DNA of 64,000 nucleotides from Turneriella sp942492915 (GTDB lineage Bacteria; Spirochaetota; Leptospiria; Turneriellales; Turneriellaceae), in NCBI GenBank assembly GCA_942492915.1, contig OW818662.1, forward strand, positions 372,001 through 436,000, written 5' to 3'. This document shows, piece by piece, positions 34,300-42,936 of this stretch; the stretch's first letter is position 1, and each line of letters starts with the position of its first letter. The notes beneath the pieces were generated by a model. That model searched no databases, was not told where the DNA came from, and saw only the letters and a list, made by a program, of their open reading frames with translations. Made by a program: the position numbers and the translations under genes.

Positions 34300-35472
34300 T
34301 TAGAATGTGCCCGTAATCACCAGAGCGGCGCCGACCGTATTTACCGGTTTTGAATCGTAGTACATTCGCCACTCGGCATCGACGCCTACAGACAGAAATG
34401 AGAAGATCAAGAAATGCAGACCCGAGCGTGCCATGAAAAAGGGATTCTTGACCTGCTCATTGACAGACTGGAATGAACCAGTTCCGCAAGTCGTATTGCT
34501 AGTGCTGCATGTCGAATAGACGTTCAGTTTGCCGAAGTAATAGCCGGCGCCCACAAGATTTGCCCAGCGCCAGCGCGGTGACAGGTCAAAAAAATACCCG
34601 ACAGTCGCCGCAGCTGCGATGTGATCGAGGTTGGTTTGGTATGGGGTGTTCTTGCCAAAACTTCTCAGACTGCCATATGAAGCGAACAGTCCCGCGTGCA
34701 GGTTGTTTTTCAGGCGGTAGTTGCCAAATACACTGAGCGACGGCTCGGTTTTAACTTCGGCATTTTCGCGGCTCACAAGGGGGTAGATAGGGCCGGCAGA
34801 AACGCCGATTGTCCAGTTGATATCTTGCCATGTCTTGGATTTCTCGGTCTTGTCGAGCTGCGTTTTGCCTTTGGTCTCGACGGCTTCTTTACCTTTCGCC
34901 TGCTGCTGTTCAAGAGCGACTTTGGTGATTTCGGCGACGATATCAGTTGCGACTTTGTCTGCTGCCTGAAAAATTGTGCTATCGACGCGGTTTTCTACCG
35001 CTGGCAGCAATCTGAATTTGTCAGTTGAACCAAGGGAGATATTTGTGTGGATTTCGATTTCTTCTTCTTCTTTATTGTACGTAAAGTCACCGTAGATCAG
35101 AATATCCACATCTGCCTTGCGGCAGATGTCTGCGGCTTCTTTGGCGCCAATCTGGCCTTTATTTTTTGCCCGTATCTGTGCAGCCACAGGGTCAACTTTT
35201 GTAGAATCAACTTCTGTAAATTCGAATTTTTGGTGCATCGATTCGGTTATCGCTTCTTTGAGCGAGCCTGGCATATATTCAAAGTTCTTGGTGCCGGTTT
35301 TATCTTGATAAAGCAGAATGGCAACACGGGCCGCTTCGGGAGAAGCCTTGGCCTTTTCGGCCGGTGGTTGTGCCACCTCTGTCTGCTTTTTGGCCTTTTT
35401 CTTCGCGGCTTCGGCGGGCATGAATGTGAACGCAAGGGATGCAAACGAGCCCAGGATCAAAAGTTTTTTCAT
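34300..35472 (-). CDS. CsgG/TolB-like N-terminal domain fused to an outer-membrane beta-barrel (copy 2)
   Basis: About 390 residues from the ATG at 35472 (upstream in-frame starts are unlikely). It has a signal peptide (about 1-22) and a Lys/Ala/Glu linker. The alpha/beta domain (about 45-185) has AARVAILLYQDKTG, GSLKEAITESMHQKFEF, ADVDILIYGDFTY and EEIEIHTNISLG, as in CsgG/FlgO-like proteins. A short charged spacer leads to a barrel (about 215-390) ending in GTF. It has the same architecture as the genes at 3926 and 50161, but sequence identity looks low. It is the first gene of the operon with the DUF1554-like lipoprotein and the Tas-like reductase. Confidence 0.6.
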   Translation of the reverse strand: MKKLLILGSFASLAFTFMPAEAAKKKAKKQTEVAQPPAEKAKASPEAARVAILLYQDKTGTKNFEYMPGSLKEAITESMHQKFEFTEVDSTKVDPVAAQIRAKNKGQIGAKEAADICRKADVDILIYGDFTYNKEEEEIEIHTNISLGSTDKFRLLPAVENRVDSTIFQAADKVATDIVAEITKVALEQQQAKGKEAVETKGKTQLDKTEKSKTWQDINWTIGVSAGPIYPLVSRENAEVKTEPSLSVFGNYRLKNNLHAGLFASYGSLRSFGKNTPYQTNLDHIAAAATVGYFFDLSPRWRWANLVGAGYYFGKLNVYSTCSTSNTTCGTGSFQSVNEQVKNPFFMARSGLHFLIFSFLSVGVDAEWRMYYDSKPVNTVGAALVITGTF

Positions 35473-35549
35473 CTTAGGTATTGGACGAAGCAAAAGCGAG
35501 AATGTCAACAATAACCCGGCCCGAAGTCAGCCCCAATCAGGTTTATGGG

Positions 35550-38240
35550 TCAGCCGGTGTTTTTTAGCCCTGCGGCGATGCCGTTAATTGTGAGCAGCAA
35601 GCCGCGGCGCAGGGCTTCGCTCTCAGGCTCTCGCCTGAGGCGCCTAAGGTAATCGGCCTGGAGAATATTCAGCGGATCAAGCCAAAGCGAGCGAAACTCG
35701 ATTTCGCGACGCAGATTGGTGTCATAGCCGACAAGATTTTGACTGCCCGAAACTTCTTTCACGCGGTTTATGGTATTCGCCAGACGCTCGTGAATCTGGT
35801 TCGCTACGGGCTTAAGCGATTCGGCGACGAGCATCGAGTCATAGTGTGCGGCGATGCGCATGTCTGACTTGATCAGTACCATCTCAATCAGATCGACAAA
35901 CGAACGAAAGAAGTACCAGTCGCGGCGCATTTCAATCAGCGTTTGGCGTTTCGGTGAATTCAGTGCCGCGGCAAGCGCCGTGCCAACACCCAGCCATGAA
36001 GGTAGCATCAGGCGCACCTGTGTCCACGCAAAGATCCAGGGAATCGCGCGCAGGGCTTCGATTCCGGTAGACATCGAATTCCGGGGTTCGCCTGGGCCTT
36101 GCCGCGATGCAGGCGGGCCGCCCGCCCTGCGACGAGCAGGTCTTGAGCCGATATTCAGGTTGCCGAGCTCTTGTTCGGGCGTCACAGCCCTGAAATAATC
36201 GATGAACTCCGGTTGGTCGTAGACGAGGCGGCGGTATTCTTTCGCGGCATTGTCAGAAAGCGAATCCATGAGCTCGCGGTATTCGGCCGGCGGGCCAGGC
36301 GGCGGCTGAAGGCTTGCGCGCAAGACTGCGCTTGTGTAAATCTCCAGGCTGCGCCGTGCAACCGAGGGTAAGCCGAATTTTGCCTGAATCATTTCACCCT
36401 GTTCGGTGACGCGGATACGGCCTTCGACCGACCCGGGAGGCTGTGACAGGATCGCGAGGTGCGAGGGGCCGCCGCCGCGGCCAATCGTGCCGCCGCGCCC
36501 GTGAAACAGCGTGACTTCAATTTCGGCCTCACGCGCCACTTTGAGAATTTCTTCCTGGCAGCGGTAGAGATTCCAGGCAGCTGTCAGAATTCCTGAGTCT
36601 TTCGAGCTGTCAGAATACCCGATCATGATCTCTTGCTTGCCGGCAATAAGTGTGCGGTATTCGGGAATCGCAAATAATTTCCGCAAGACATGCGGTGCGT
36701 TGATAAGATCGGCTATCGTTTCAAACAACGGTACAACGCGCAGAGGCTTCTTGCGTCCGGTAATCTTTTGCAGCAGGTGTACAACGAGAATATCCGAAAC
36801 GTTTTTCGCCATCGAGATAACGTATGCGCCGAGAGATTCGGTGCGGATGCGCGCAAGCATTGAGAAGGTGTCGAGCACCTCCCGGGGTTCTGCATCACAG
36901 GTGAAGTCGAGCGGTATCAGGGGGCGGCGATCATTCAGCTCTGCGCAGAGAAACGCTATCTTTTCATTCTCAGGGTATTCCGCATAACTGCCGAGACCCA
37001 GTGCATTGGTGATGGCAGCCATTGCATCTGCGTGCCGCGATGCCTCTTGCCTAATATCGAGTTTGACGAGGTGCAGGCCGAAAACAGCAAGCCTTCTCAT
37101 CAGATCGGTCAACCGGCCGTTTGCGACCGCGTGCATGTTGGTGGCAATCAGCGATTCATACACAACATTCAGCTCTTTGCGCAGTTCTTCGGCGCTGCGA
37201 TAATGCCCTTTGGTTTCGGAGTGACCCCGCTGTAACAGGTCTTCGAGCCTTGTACGTGTTGATGTCATTCTGTTGTGAATGCCCTTGAGGTATGCCCGGT
37301 AGGGTTCATGTGCGTTTGCAGTCAGTTCGGCGAGACGCGCATCGCCTGTTTGCAACGACAACTCGAAGCGCAGGCGATCGATCTCCCGCTCGTACAGGAC
37401 AGATGCCATCCACTGTGCGAGCCAAACGGAGCGTTGGGTGACTGCTGCGGTAACATTCGGGTTACCGTCGCGATCGCCGCCCATCCATGAGGCAAAACAG
37501 ATCGGCACGGCATTCAGCGGCAATGGGTGCCCGGTCTCTGCCTGCAGCAGGTCAGAAAACTCGCGTAAGAACCTCGGCAGCTCTTGCCAAAGCGTCTGTT
37601 CAAAAACCAACAGCCCGCCATAAGCTTCGTCTGTAGGGGTCGGCTTCTTCTTGCGAATGGCGTCGGTTTCCCACATGCCAAAAATTTCGCGGCGAATCGC
37701 CTCGGTATTCAGCTGCTGTTCGTATTGCGGCACGTCGCTGTAGTCGCGAACTTCGAGGTGTCGCGCGATACTGGAATATTTTTGCAATAGCGAACGCCGC
37801 ATGATTTCGGTCGGGTGCGCGGTCAACACGAGCTCAATGTGCAACACGGTCACCGCGCATTGCAGTTTTTCAGCTGAAATGCCCGCACCGAGCAGTGAGC
37901 GCAGCGTCTCACCCAAGTCACCGAAGCTTGTGCCCGCGCTGTTCTTTCTGGCAAGACGCGTCTTCTGGTGCTCTTCGGCGATATTGACAAGACTCAAATA
38001 ACTTGAAAGTGCCCGGGTCACTTTTTCTGCGCGTTCGGGATCGAAATCGGCGACAATCTTTTTCAGCGCTACGAAATCCGCATCGCTGTCGCTCTGCCGG
38101 TATCGCGCTGCCTCGTTCAGTACCTGGCTGAGCTCACCGAAAAAAGCTTCACCTTCGCGCTGGCGAATAACTTCAGAAAGCAAATCATGCAGAAAATTGA
38201 TGTCGTCTCGTAATGAGCTCTGCGGATTTTCAGCTTTCAT
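35550..38240 (-). CDS. ppc: phosphoenolpyruvate carboxylase
   Basis: An 896-residue enzyme that makes oxaloacetate from PEP and bicarbonate to refill the TCA cycle. Catalytic His is in LTAHPTEIMRR. Other motifs are FASWMGGDRDGNPNVT, GYSDSSKDSG with the Lys, and the glycine loop FHGRGGTIGRGGGPSHLA. The normally continuous stretch SRPxRR-GG-IESLRAIPW is broken by about 17 extra residues (near 703-720: GGPPASRQGPGEPRNSMST). The expected sequence resumes as GIEALRAIPWIFAWTQ and the frame stays open, so the enzyme is probably active. It stands alone in transcription. Confidence 0.95.
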   Translation of the reverse strand: MKAENPQSSLRDDINFLHDLLSEVIRQREGEAFFGELSQVLNEAARYRQSDSDADFVALKKIVADFDPERAEKVTRALSSYLSLVNIAEEHQKTRLARKNSAGTSFGDLGETLRSLLGAGISAEKLQCAVTVLHIELVLTAHPTEIMRRSLLQKYSSIARHLEVRDYSDVPQYEQQLNTEAIRREIFGMWETDAIRKKKPTPTDEAYGGLLVFEQTLWQELPRFLREFSDLLQAETGHPLPLNAVPICFASWMGGDRDGNPNVTAAVTQRSVWLAQWMASVLYEREIDRLRFELSLQTGDARLAELTANAHEPYRAYLKGIHNRMTSTRTRLEDLLQRGHSETKGHYRSAEELRKELNVVYESLIATNMHAVANGRLTDLMRRLAVFGLHLVKLDIRQEASRHADAMAAITNALGLGSYAEYPENEKIAFLCAELNDRRPLIPLDFTCDAEPREVLDTFSMLARIRTESLGAYVISMAKNVSDILVVHLLQKITGRKKPLRVVPLFETIADLINAPHVLRKLFAIPEYRTLIAGKQEIMIGYSDSSKDSGILTAAWNLYRCQEEILKVAREAEIEVTLFHGRGGTIGRGGGPSHLAILSQPPGSVEGRIRVTEQGEMIQAKFGLPSVARRSLEIYTSAVLRASLQPPPGPPAEYRELMDSLSDNAAKEYRRLVYDQPEFIDYFRAVTPEQELGNLNIGSRPARRRAGGPPASRQGPGEPRNSMSTGIEALRAIPWIFAWTQVRLMLPSWLGVGTALAAALNSPKRQTLIEMRRDWYFFRSFVDLIEMVLIKSDMRIAAHYDSMLVAESLKPVANQIHERLANTINRVKEVSGSQNLVGYDTNLRREIEFRSLWLDPLNILQADYLRRLRREPESEALRRGLLLTINGIAAGLKNTG
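36109..36130. repeat. bulged GC-rich inverted repeat inside the ppc insertion
   Basis: GCAGG, an extra G on one arm, CGGG, a 3-base loop and CCCGCCTGC give a bulged 9-bp stem. It lies within the roughly 51-base in-frame insertion of ppc. I saw no second copy in this window. Confidence 0.4.
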
Positions 38241-38252
38241 GTTGCATCTGCC

Positions 38253-38274
38253 GTAAGGGCTCCTCTGCCCTTAC
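38253..38274. other. small hairpin between ccmF and ppc
   Basis: GTAAGGGC, a 6-base loop, GCCCTTAC: an 8-bp perfect stem 12 bases upstream of the ppc start on the minus strand. It lies between the ccmF terminator and ppc, so it is more likely a ppc leader element than a terminator. Confidence 0.35.
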
Positions 38275-38302
38275 TTGTGTAGCAATTATCACGCCTGAAA
38301 AG

Positions 38303-38330
38303 GCGAACCGGTTACGCTGTGCCGGTTCGC
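38303..38330 (-). terminator. terminator overlapping the ccmF stop
   Basis: A 9-bp GC stem (38303-38311 with 38322-38330) with a 10-base loop that contains part of the ccmF stop codon. On the minus strand CCTTTTC follows the stem, giving a short U-run. Confidence 0.65.
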
Positions 38331-40420
38331 GCTTTCGGAATCAGGGGAAACTTAAAGGCACCCAGACCGACAAATTTCTTTTCGCCAATCGGGAGCAGCA
38401 ATAAAAGTCCCATAAAACCGAAGAAGGCAAATCCCGCCCAAACCCACCGAACCAACGGATTCAACCAGACCTGAATCACAAGTTTACCCTTCTCGTCGCC
38501 ACCGAGCTGCAGGTAGACATCGGCATTGGGTTTGGATATAATTGCCGGTTCAGATGTGTTCTGCGTGTCTGAATACCGGCCTTCTCTGAAGTTGTACATC
38601 GGGTACGTGCGAATTTCTGTAGTGTCCCGTCCAATGAGGGTGTTGTCGCGATAGACCGCGACCGTCACCATGCGCGTGCCATAGAGCGGAATGCGCGCAC
38701 CTTCGGGCTGCCCTTTCTCTTCATATTTTTCGACGTGTATTGTATAGCCGGCAAATTCCTGTGCTTCGCCGGCTGCGAGCATGAGCCTGCCTTCGGTACC
38801 GAACGCGAGGCCTGCAAAACCTGAAAAGAGTATCGCGAGAGAGATATGTACCATGTAGCCGAGAAACCGCCGCTTGTTCTGAAAGAGTACGAGAATCACG
38901 GCAAGCGGTAGGTTCTCGCCGCTGTACGCCCTGCGGGAAAGCGCAGCTCGCAGCCATTCTTCGAGAACGCCGGCGATTACAAATGCGGCTGTCGCAAAAG
39001 TGACGATCGCAAGAGTTTTTGACGTGTTCCAATCGGCTGACGAACCGCCGACTATCCAATACGCTGCGATTGCAACGAGCGCCGCCGACGCCACTGGCAG
39101 CCGCAGGTTTCTTGCGAGAGAGCTGAGGCTGGTGCTACGCCATGCGAGCAGGGGGCCGAGGCCCGTTAAGAACAGAATCAGAATTCCCATCGGCGCCATA
39201 AACCGGTTGAACCATTCTGCGGTGACCGATTCTCGGCGGCCTGAGATTGCTTCGCTGAGGGTTGGGTACATCGTGCCGAAAAAAATAATGAAGAGTGAGG
39301 CGAGCAGCAAAACATTGTTGAATAAGAAACCAACTTCACGGCTGAGCAGAGATTCAATCGGCTGGGAAGATTTCAGTGAATCATAGCCGCGAATAATTGC
39401 ATAGGTGCAGAATATCATCGTGATGATGATAAAGCCCAGAAAGAACCAGCCTAGATTCGACTGTGCGAATGCGTGCACCGATTGAACGACTCCTGATCGG
39501 GTGAGCGCGGTGCCGACAACCGTCATGATAAATGAAATCGAGACGAGCACCATATTCCAGATCTTGAGCATGCCGCGTCGCTCTTGCACAATGATCGAAT
39601 GTAAGAACGCAGTCGCGGTGAGCCACGGCATCAGCGATGCATTTTCAACCGGGTCCCACGCCCAGTAGCCGCCCCAGCCGAGTTCTTCGTACGCCCACTT
39701 GCCGCCGAGCAAGATGCCGACCCCGAGAAAAAACCAGCTGAAAAGAGTCCAGCGGCGAACGTAGCGGGTCCATGCAATGGAAACCCCCGTAGCCGTGGGG
39801 TCTGCCGGCCGGTGCAGCAGAGCCGCCATCGCAATGGCAAACGGGACTGCGAACGAGACGTAACCCAGATACAGAATAGGGGGATGTATAATCATTGCCC
39901 AATGCTGCAGCAGCGGGTTTAATCCGCGCCCCTCTGCATGCGAAAACAGACGCTCGCCTTCCTGAAACACTCTGAATGGATCTGACGACGGTGCAAAGCA
40001 CCCGATTGCCGTGAAGAACAGCGAAAGCGTCATGAGAATAACGAGCATCCACGGTTCGAGAGCGGGCTCTGCCTTGCGAATGTGACGGATTGCCATGTAT
40101 GAAAACAAAACAACGAGAAAGTTCCACCAGAGCATCGACCCTGCCTGACCCGCCCAGAGTGAGGTGAAGCGATAAAAAACGGGAAGCTGCAGGTTGACGT
40201 GTTCGGCGACGTAGACGATCGAAAAATCTGCAGTAACGAGCATGTAGAGCAGAATCGCGACGCACAATGAAACCGCAATCAGGTGCAGCTCGAGCGCCGA
40301 GCGTGCCGACGCGAGGTAGGCTTCGCGGTCGGGCCGTCTGATGTGCAGCGCGGCCATGATCGCCGCATACGCCGATGTGGCGAGCAGCAGGTTAAAGACG
40401 AGCGAAGCGAAAATATGCAT
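38312..40420 (-). CDS. ccmF: CcmF/NrfE-type cytochrome c haem lyase subunit
   Basis: A 702-residue protein with about 14 membrane segments. The tryptophan-rich haem-handling motif WGGYWAWDPVENASLMPW lies near residue 255, and the CcmF pattern continues through LLLASLFIIFFGTMYPTLSEA and a periplasmic domain near the C-terminus. It attaches haem to apocytochrome c in system I maturation. No other ccm gene is in the window. Its start overlaps the stop of the upstream OmpA-like gene (TAATG), so translation is coupled. Confidence 0.92.
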   Translation of the reverse strand: MHIFASLVFNLLLATSAYAAIMAALHIRRPDREAYLASARSALELHLIAVSLCVAILLYMLVTADFSIVYVAEHVNLQLPVFYRFTSLWAGQAGSMLWWNFLVVLFSYMAIRHIRKAEPALEPWMLVILMTLSLFFTAIGCFAPSSDPFRVFQEGERLFSHAEGRGLNPLLQHWAMIIHPPILYLGYVSFAVPFAIAMAALLHRPADPTATGVSIAWTRYVRRWTLFSWFFLGVGILLGGKWAYEELGWGGYWAWDPVENASLMPWLTATAFLHSIIVQERRGMLKIWNMVLVSISFIMTVVGTALTRSGVVQSVHAFAQSNLGWFFLGFIIITMIFCTYAIIRGYDSLKSSQPIESLLSREVGFLFNNVLLLASLFIIFFGTMYPTLSEAISGRRESVTAEWFNRFMAPMGILILFLTGLGPLLAWRSTSLSSLARNLRLPVASAALVAIAAYWIVGGSSADWNTSKTLAIVTFATAAFVIAGVLEEWLRAALSRRAYSGENLPLAVILVLFQNKRRFLGYMVHISLAILFSGFAGLAFGTEGRLMLAAGEAQEFAGYTIHVEKYEEKGQPEGARIPLYGTRMVTVAVYRDNTLIGRDTTEIRTYPMYNFREGRYSDTQNTSEPAIISKPNADVYLQLGGDEKGKLVIQVWLNPLVRWVWAGFAFFGFMGLLLLLPIGEKKFVGLGAFKFPLIPKARTGTA

Positions 40421-40890
40421 TATTTGTCCCCTTCAAGAATTGCCCCCGCGCCGGGAAATTTACCGTGCGGACTTTCTTTCCATTTTATTTCGATCGATAC
40501 TTTGCCGATTTTTTCTTTGAGAAACGAGGCGATGACACGCGCGCGCAGATTGGCGAGCCGTGCCTGGTTTTTTCCTTTCGGGTCACCGAAACCAAATATT
40601 CTGAGGTGCTGGCCGGGGCTGATGCCGAGAGCAAGCAGTTGTCTTTCAGTTCCTTCAGTAAGCCTGATCGAGCCCCTGCTGAATGTGACCAGCAGCAGTA
40701 TTCGATTGGCATCAATATCGGAATCGTCTGATTGTTCTGCGTGCCGGGTGACCGCTCGGCCGCTGATATCGATCGATTTGGCTTCGATGCGGCGCGGCGC
40801 AATCACAACCGGGCGCGATGACAAGACCTCTTCGGCTGACAGGTGCGACGATAAAAGCAGAAGCACAGTGAAAAGCAGCAGTGGCTTCAC
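40420..40890 (-). CDS. small exported protein with a degenerate OmpA-like domain
   Basis: A 156-residue protein with a signal peptide (about 1-19, ending LSAEE). Its C-terminal half resembles an OmpA peptidoglycan-binding fold (RLTEGTERQLLALGI, LRIFGFGDPKGKNQ, LANLRARVIASFLKE), but the typical Asp and Arg that grip diaminopimelate are not in their usual places. The role is unknown. It overlaps the genes on both sides (4 bases with the upstream lipoprotein, 1 base with ccmF), so it belongs to a three-gene operon. Confidence 0.6.
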   Translation of the reverse strand: MKPLLLFTVLLLLSSHLSAEEVLSSRPVVIAPRRIEAKSIDISGRAVTRHAEQSDDSDIDANRILLLVTFSRGSIRLTEGTERQLLALGISPGQHLRIFGFGDPKGKNQARLANLRARVIASFLKEKIGKVSIEIKWKESPHGKFPGAGAILEGDK

Positions 40891-42833
40891 TTGACCACCT
40901 CTACCGAATATCTGCCTGCCGCAGCATCGGGGGGAATCTTGAATTCGCCCGTGTACTGAAATCCGCCGTCGATCGGGGTGCGAGTGAGTGAAATCGTCTC
41001 GATGGTCTTGCCCCCGGCAGTTTTTAGGCGGGCCTTGAGTTTCAGGCTGCGTTCGTCAAAGTAGTTCACCGCATAAGCCTGCGCCGGTTCAACTACGGGC
41101 GCGCTGCTGAACTTTTTCCACATCTTGAGATTCTGCAATGGAAACCGGTATTCGCGTACGGCACCGTCGACAGATTCACTGATGATAATCGCAGTAGTGC
41201 CTTCGACGAGCACCTGCCCTGGGCTTGCCTTCACGTATATTTCGCCCGGCTGCAGTTTGATATCGCTCAAATCAAACTGGAATGCGAACGAGCCTTTTTC
41301 TGCGCGCACGTTGTACGATATCTTCTGCTCTTTGTCTGAATCGTTGTGATGCCAGAGGTAGAGCAGAATTTCTCCCGAGTCGCCATTCGTGACGAAAACC
41401 GCGGGCTCGCGCTTCTGAAGAAAGGCCCCGAGCTCGGTCGCCACGATCTGCGTTGCGCCCCCGGCGATATCGGCCGGGTTCCACCAGAGTATGACGGCCG
41501 AGTCTCCCGTGACGCGCCGGTCGGCGCTGACAGCGTAATCCCACAGCGTGTCGGCAGCGTGAGGCCAGTTAGCAAACGCAATGCGGTCGGGGGGAACAAG
41601 TCCTTCGCCGACCATAATGTTCTGCAGGCCCGGTTCGAGTTGTGAACCAATCTCTTTTTGTTCAGGATCAAAGATTTGCCACATGACCGACGCCGTCGGT
41701 GTGAACTCGACCTCGTTACGAAACAATTGGCTCGAACTGCCCGCGGGAATCATGAAGGGCACGCCGTCATTGTGTCCCGCCCAGGTATCGAGCATGAGTC
41801 TTAATCCCACTTTATGTTTTGCCCCCGACAAATTGTGGATCTCATAACTGATGCGCGTCTTTATGCGATCACCAGCCGGCTCGGGTTTGATTTTCTGAAT
41901 AATTTTTATTCCGGTTTTGGCTATCGCCGTCTCGCACACAAGAGTACCGTCAGTTGCCTTGCTGCGTTTGCTGTTCTGTTTTTCGAGCCTGTAGTCAGTA
42001 CCGTCGACGCGCACGGTTGTGAAAGTGGTGCCGATGCCATCGGGCAGAGAGTCGTTCGGGTGGCCATAGAGCAGATCAAATTTTCTGCCGGCATAGCTGC
42101 CCCCCGCAGTAAATTGTCCGTTCGCAGAGACGGCGACTTCGCTGCCGAACTCTTTTGCCTGTGAGCCGCTTGTAAGCTCTGCCTTTCGAAAGTTTTGTCG
42201 AACTCTGTCATAACCATCGTTGGCAAGAATGGGTTTTGCTTTGATGACGTATTCAGAGGGGAAAAGCGTAATCGTCGACTGGCTGCCGAGTCCATAGGCT
42301 GCGGTGAGTGCGCTCAGAAAATCTGCAGCGTAATACGCAGCGCTGAATTTGAGCTTGTTGCGCGGCATGTCTGCGGTTGCAGAATTCACGCGAATGCGCG
42401 CGATCAGGTAGGGGTTTTCATAATCGACTCCCGCGGCGGCGAGCGCCAGATCTGGGCTGTCAGCCTCGAACAAGAAAGGCGCTGAGACAGGGCAATTGCC
42501 GGCGACATAAACGGGAGACGCAAACCCGCGTGCGGTTATGAGTTTTTCTTCGGGTTCGGTGATTCGCAGTGCGCACCTGACCTCAGGGTAGGCGTCGACA
42601 AAATCGGCGGCAAGACTGCGACTCGTCGGGTCAGAAACTACCTGCGGCGATTCGCGGCGCAACTCGGCAAATTGCTGAACCAGCCCGGCGTATTGCGACT
42701 TATCTGTTATGCCATTTTGTCTCATCGCCGTTGCCTTTTCGATCAGAGATTGCAGATCACCTCCAGGTTTAGCGGGTGCGGATGCGCAGGCTATCATCCA
42801 ATGGACGCAGGTAAGCAAAATCAAGGCGCGCAT
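40887..42833 (-). CDS. large lipoprotein of unknown function
   Basis: About 648 residues from the ATG at 42833. It has a lipobox (WMIAC, Cys16), then a helical region with TPR-like spacing (about 25-75). The rest is long and beta-rich, with sandwich-like segments (RIKTRISYEIHNLSGAKHKVGLRLMLD is split by turns in the prediction) and an NPADIAGG region. The C-terminal part (about 555-648) looks like an Ig or macroglobulin-like domain ending in GRYSVEVVK. No family is recognised. It is the first gene of the operon with the OmpA-like protein and ccmF, which hints at envelope or cytochrome-related work. Confidence 0.6.
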   Translation of the reverse strand: MRALILLTCVHWMIACASAPAKPGGDLQSLIEKATAMRQNGITDKSQYAGLVQQFAELRRESPQVVSDPTSRSLAADFVDAYPEVRCALRITEPEEKLITARGFASPVYVAGNCPVSAPFLFEADSPDLALAAAGVDYENPYLIARIRVNSATADMPRNKLKFSAAYYAADFLSALTAAYGLGSQSTITLFPSEYVIKAKPILANDGYDRVRQNFRKAELTSGSQAKEFGSEVAVSANGQFTAGGSYAGRKFDLLYGHPNDSLPDGIGTTFTTVRVDGTDYRLEKQNSKRSKATDGTLVCETAIAKTGIKIIQKIKPEPAGDRIKTRISYEIHNLSGAKHKVGLRLMLDTWAGHNDGVPFMIPAGSSSQLFRNEVEFTPTASVMWQIFDPEQKEIGSQLEPGLQNIMVGEGLVPPDRIAFANWPHAADTLWDYAVSADRRVTGDSAVILWWNPADIAGGATQIVATELGAFLQKREPAVFVTNGDSGEILLYLWHHNDSDKEQKISYNVRAEKGSFAFQFDLSDIKLQPGEIYVKASPGQVLVEGTTAIIISESVDGAVREYRFPLQNLKMWKKFSSAPVVEPAQAYAVNYFDERSLKLKARLKTAGGKTIETISLTRTPIDGGFQYTGEFKIPPDAAAGRYSVEVVK

Positions 42834-42936
42834 AGAGTAACTTTGCCGTGTCTGCACAGGGCGACAATCATTGCGCCGAATTAGCACAAGCAGGAAAAGC
42901 ACGGGCTAAACGAGCTGTACTCGTCAGGTTACCGGC

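Noticed and set aside
36070..36130. PEPC insertion as an intein or intron
   Set aside because: About 51 bases is far too short for either and the frame is intact.
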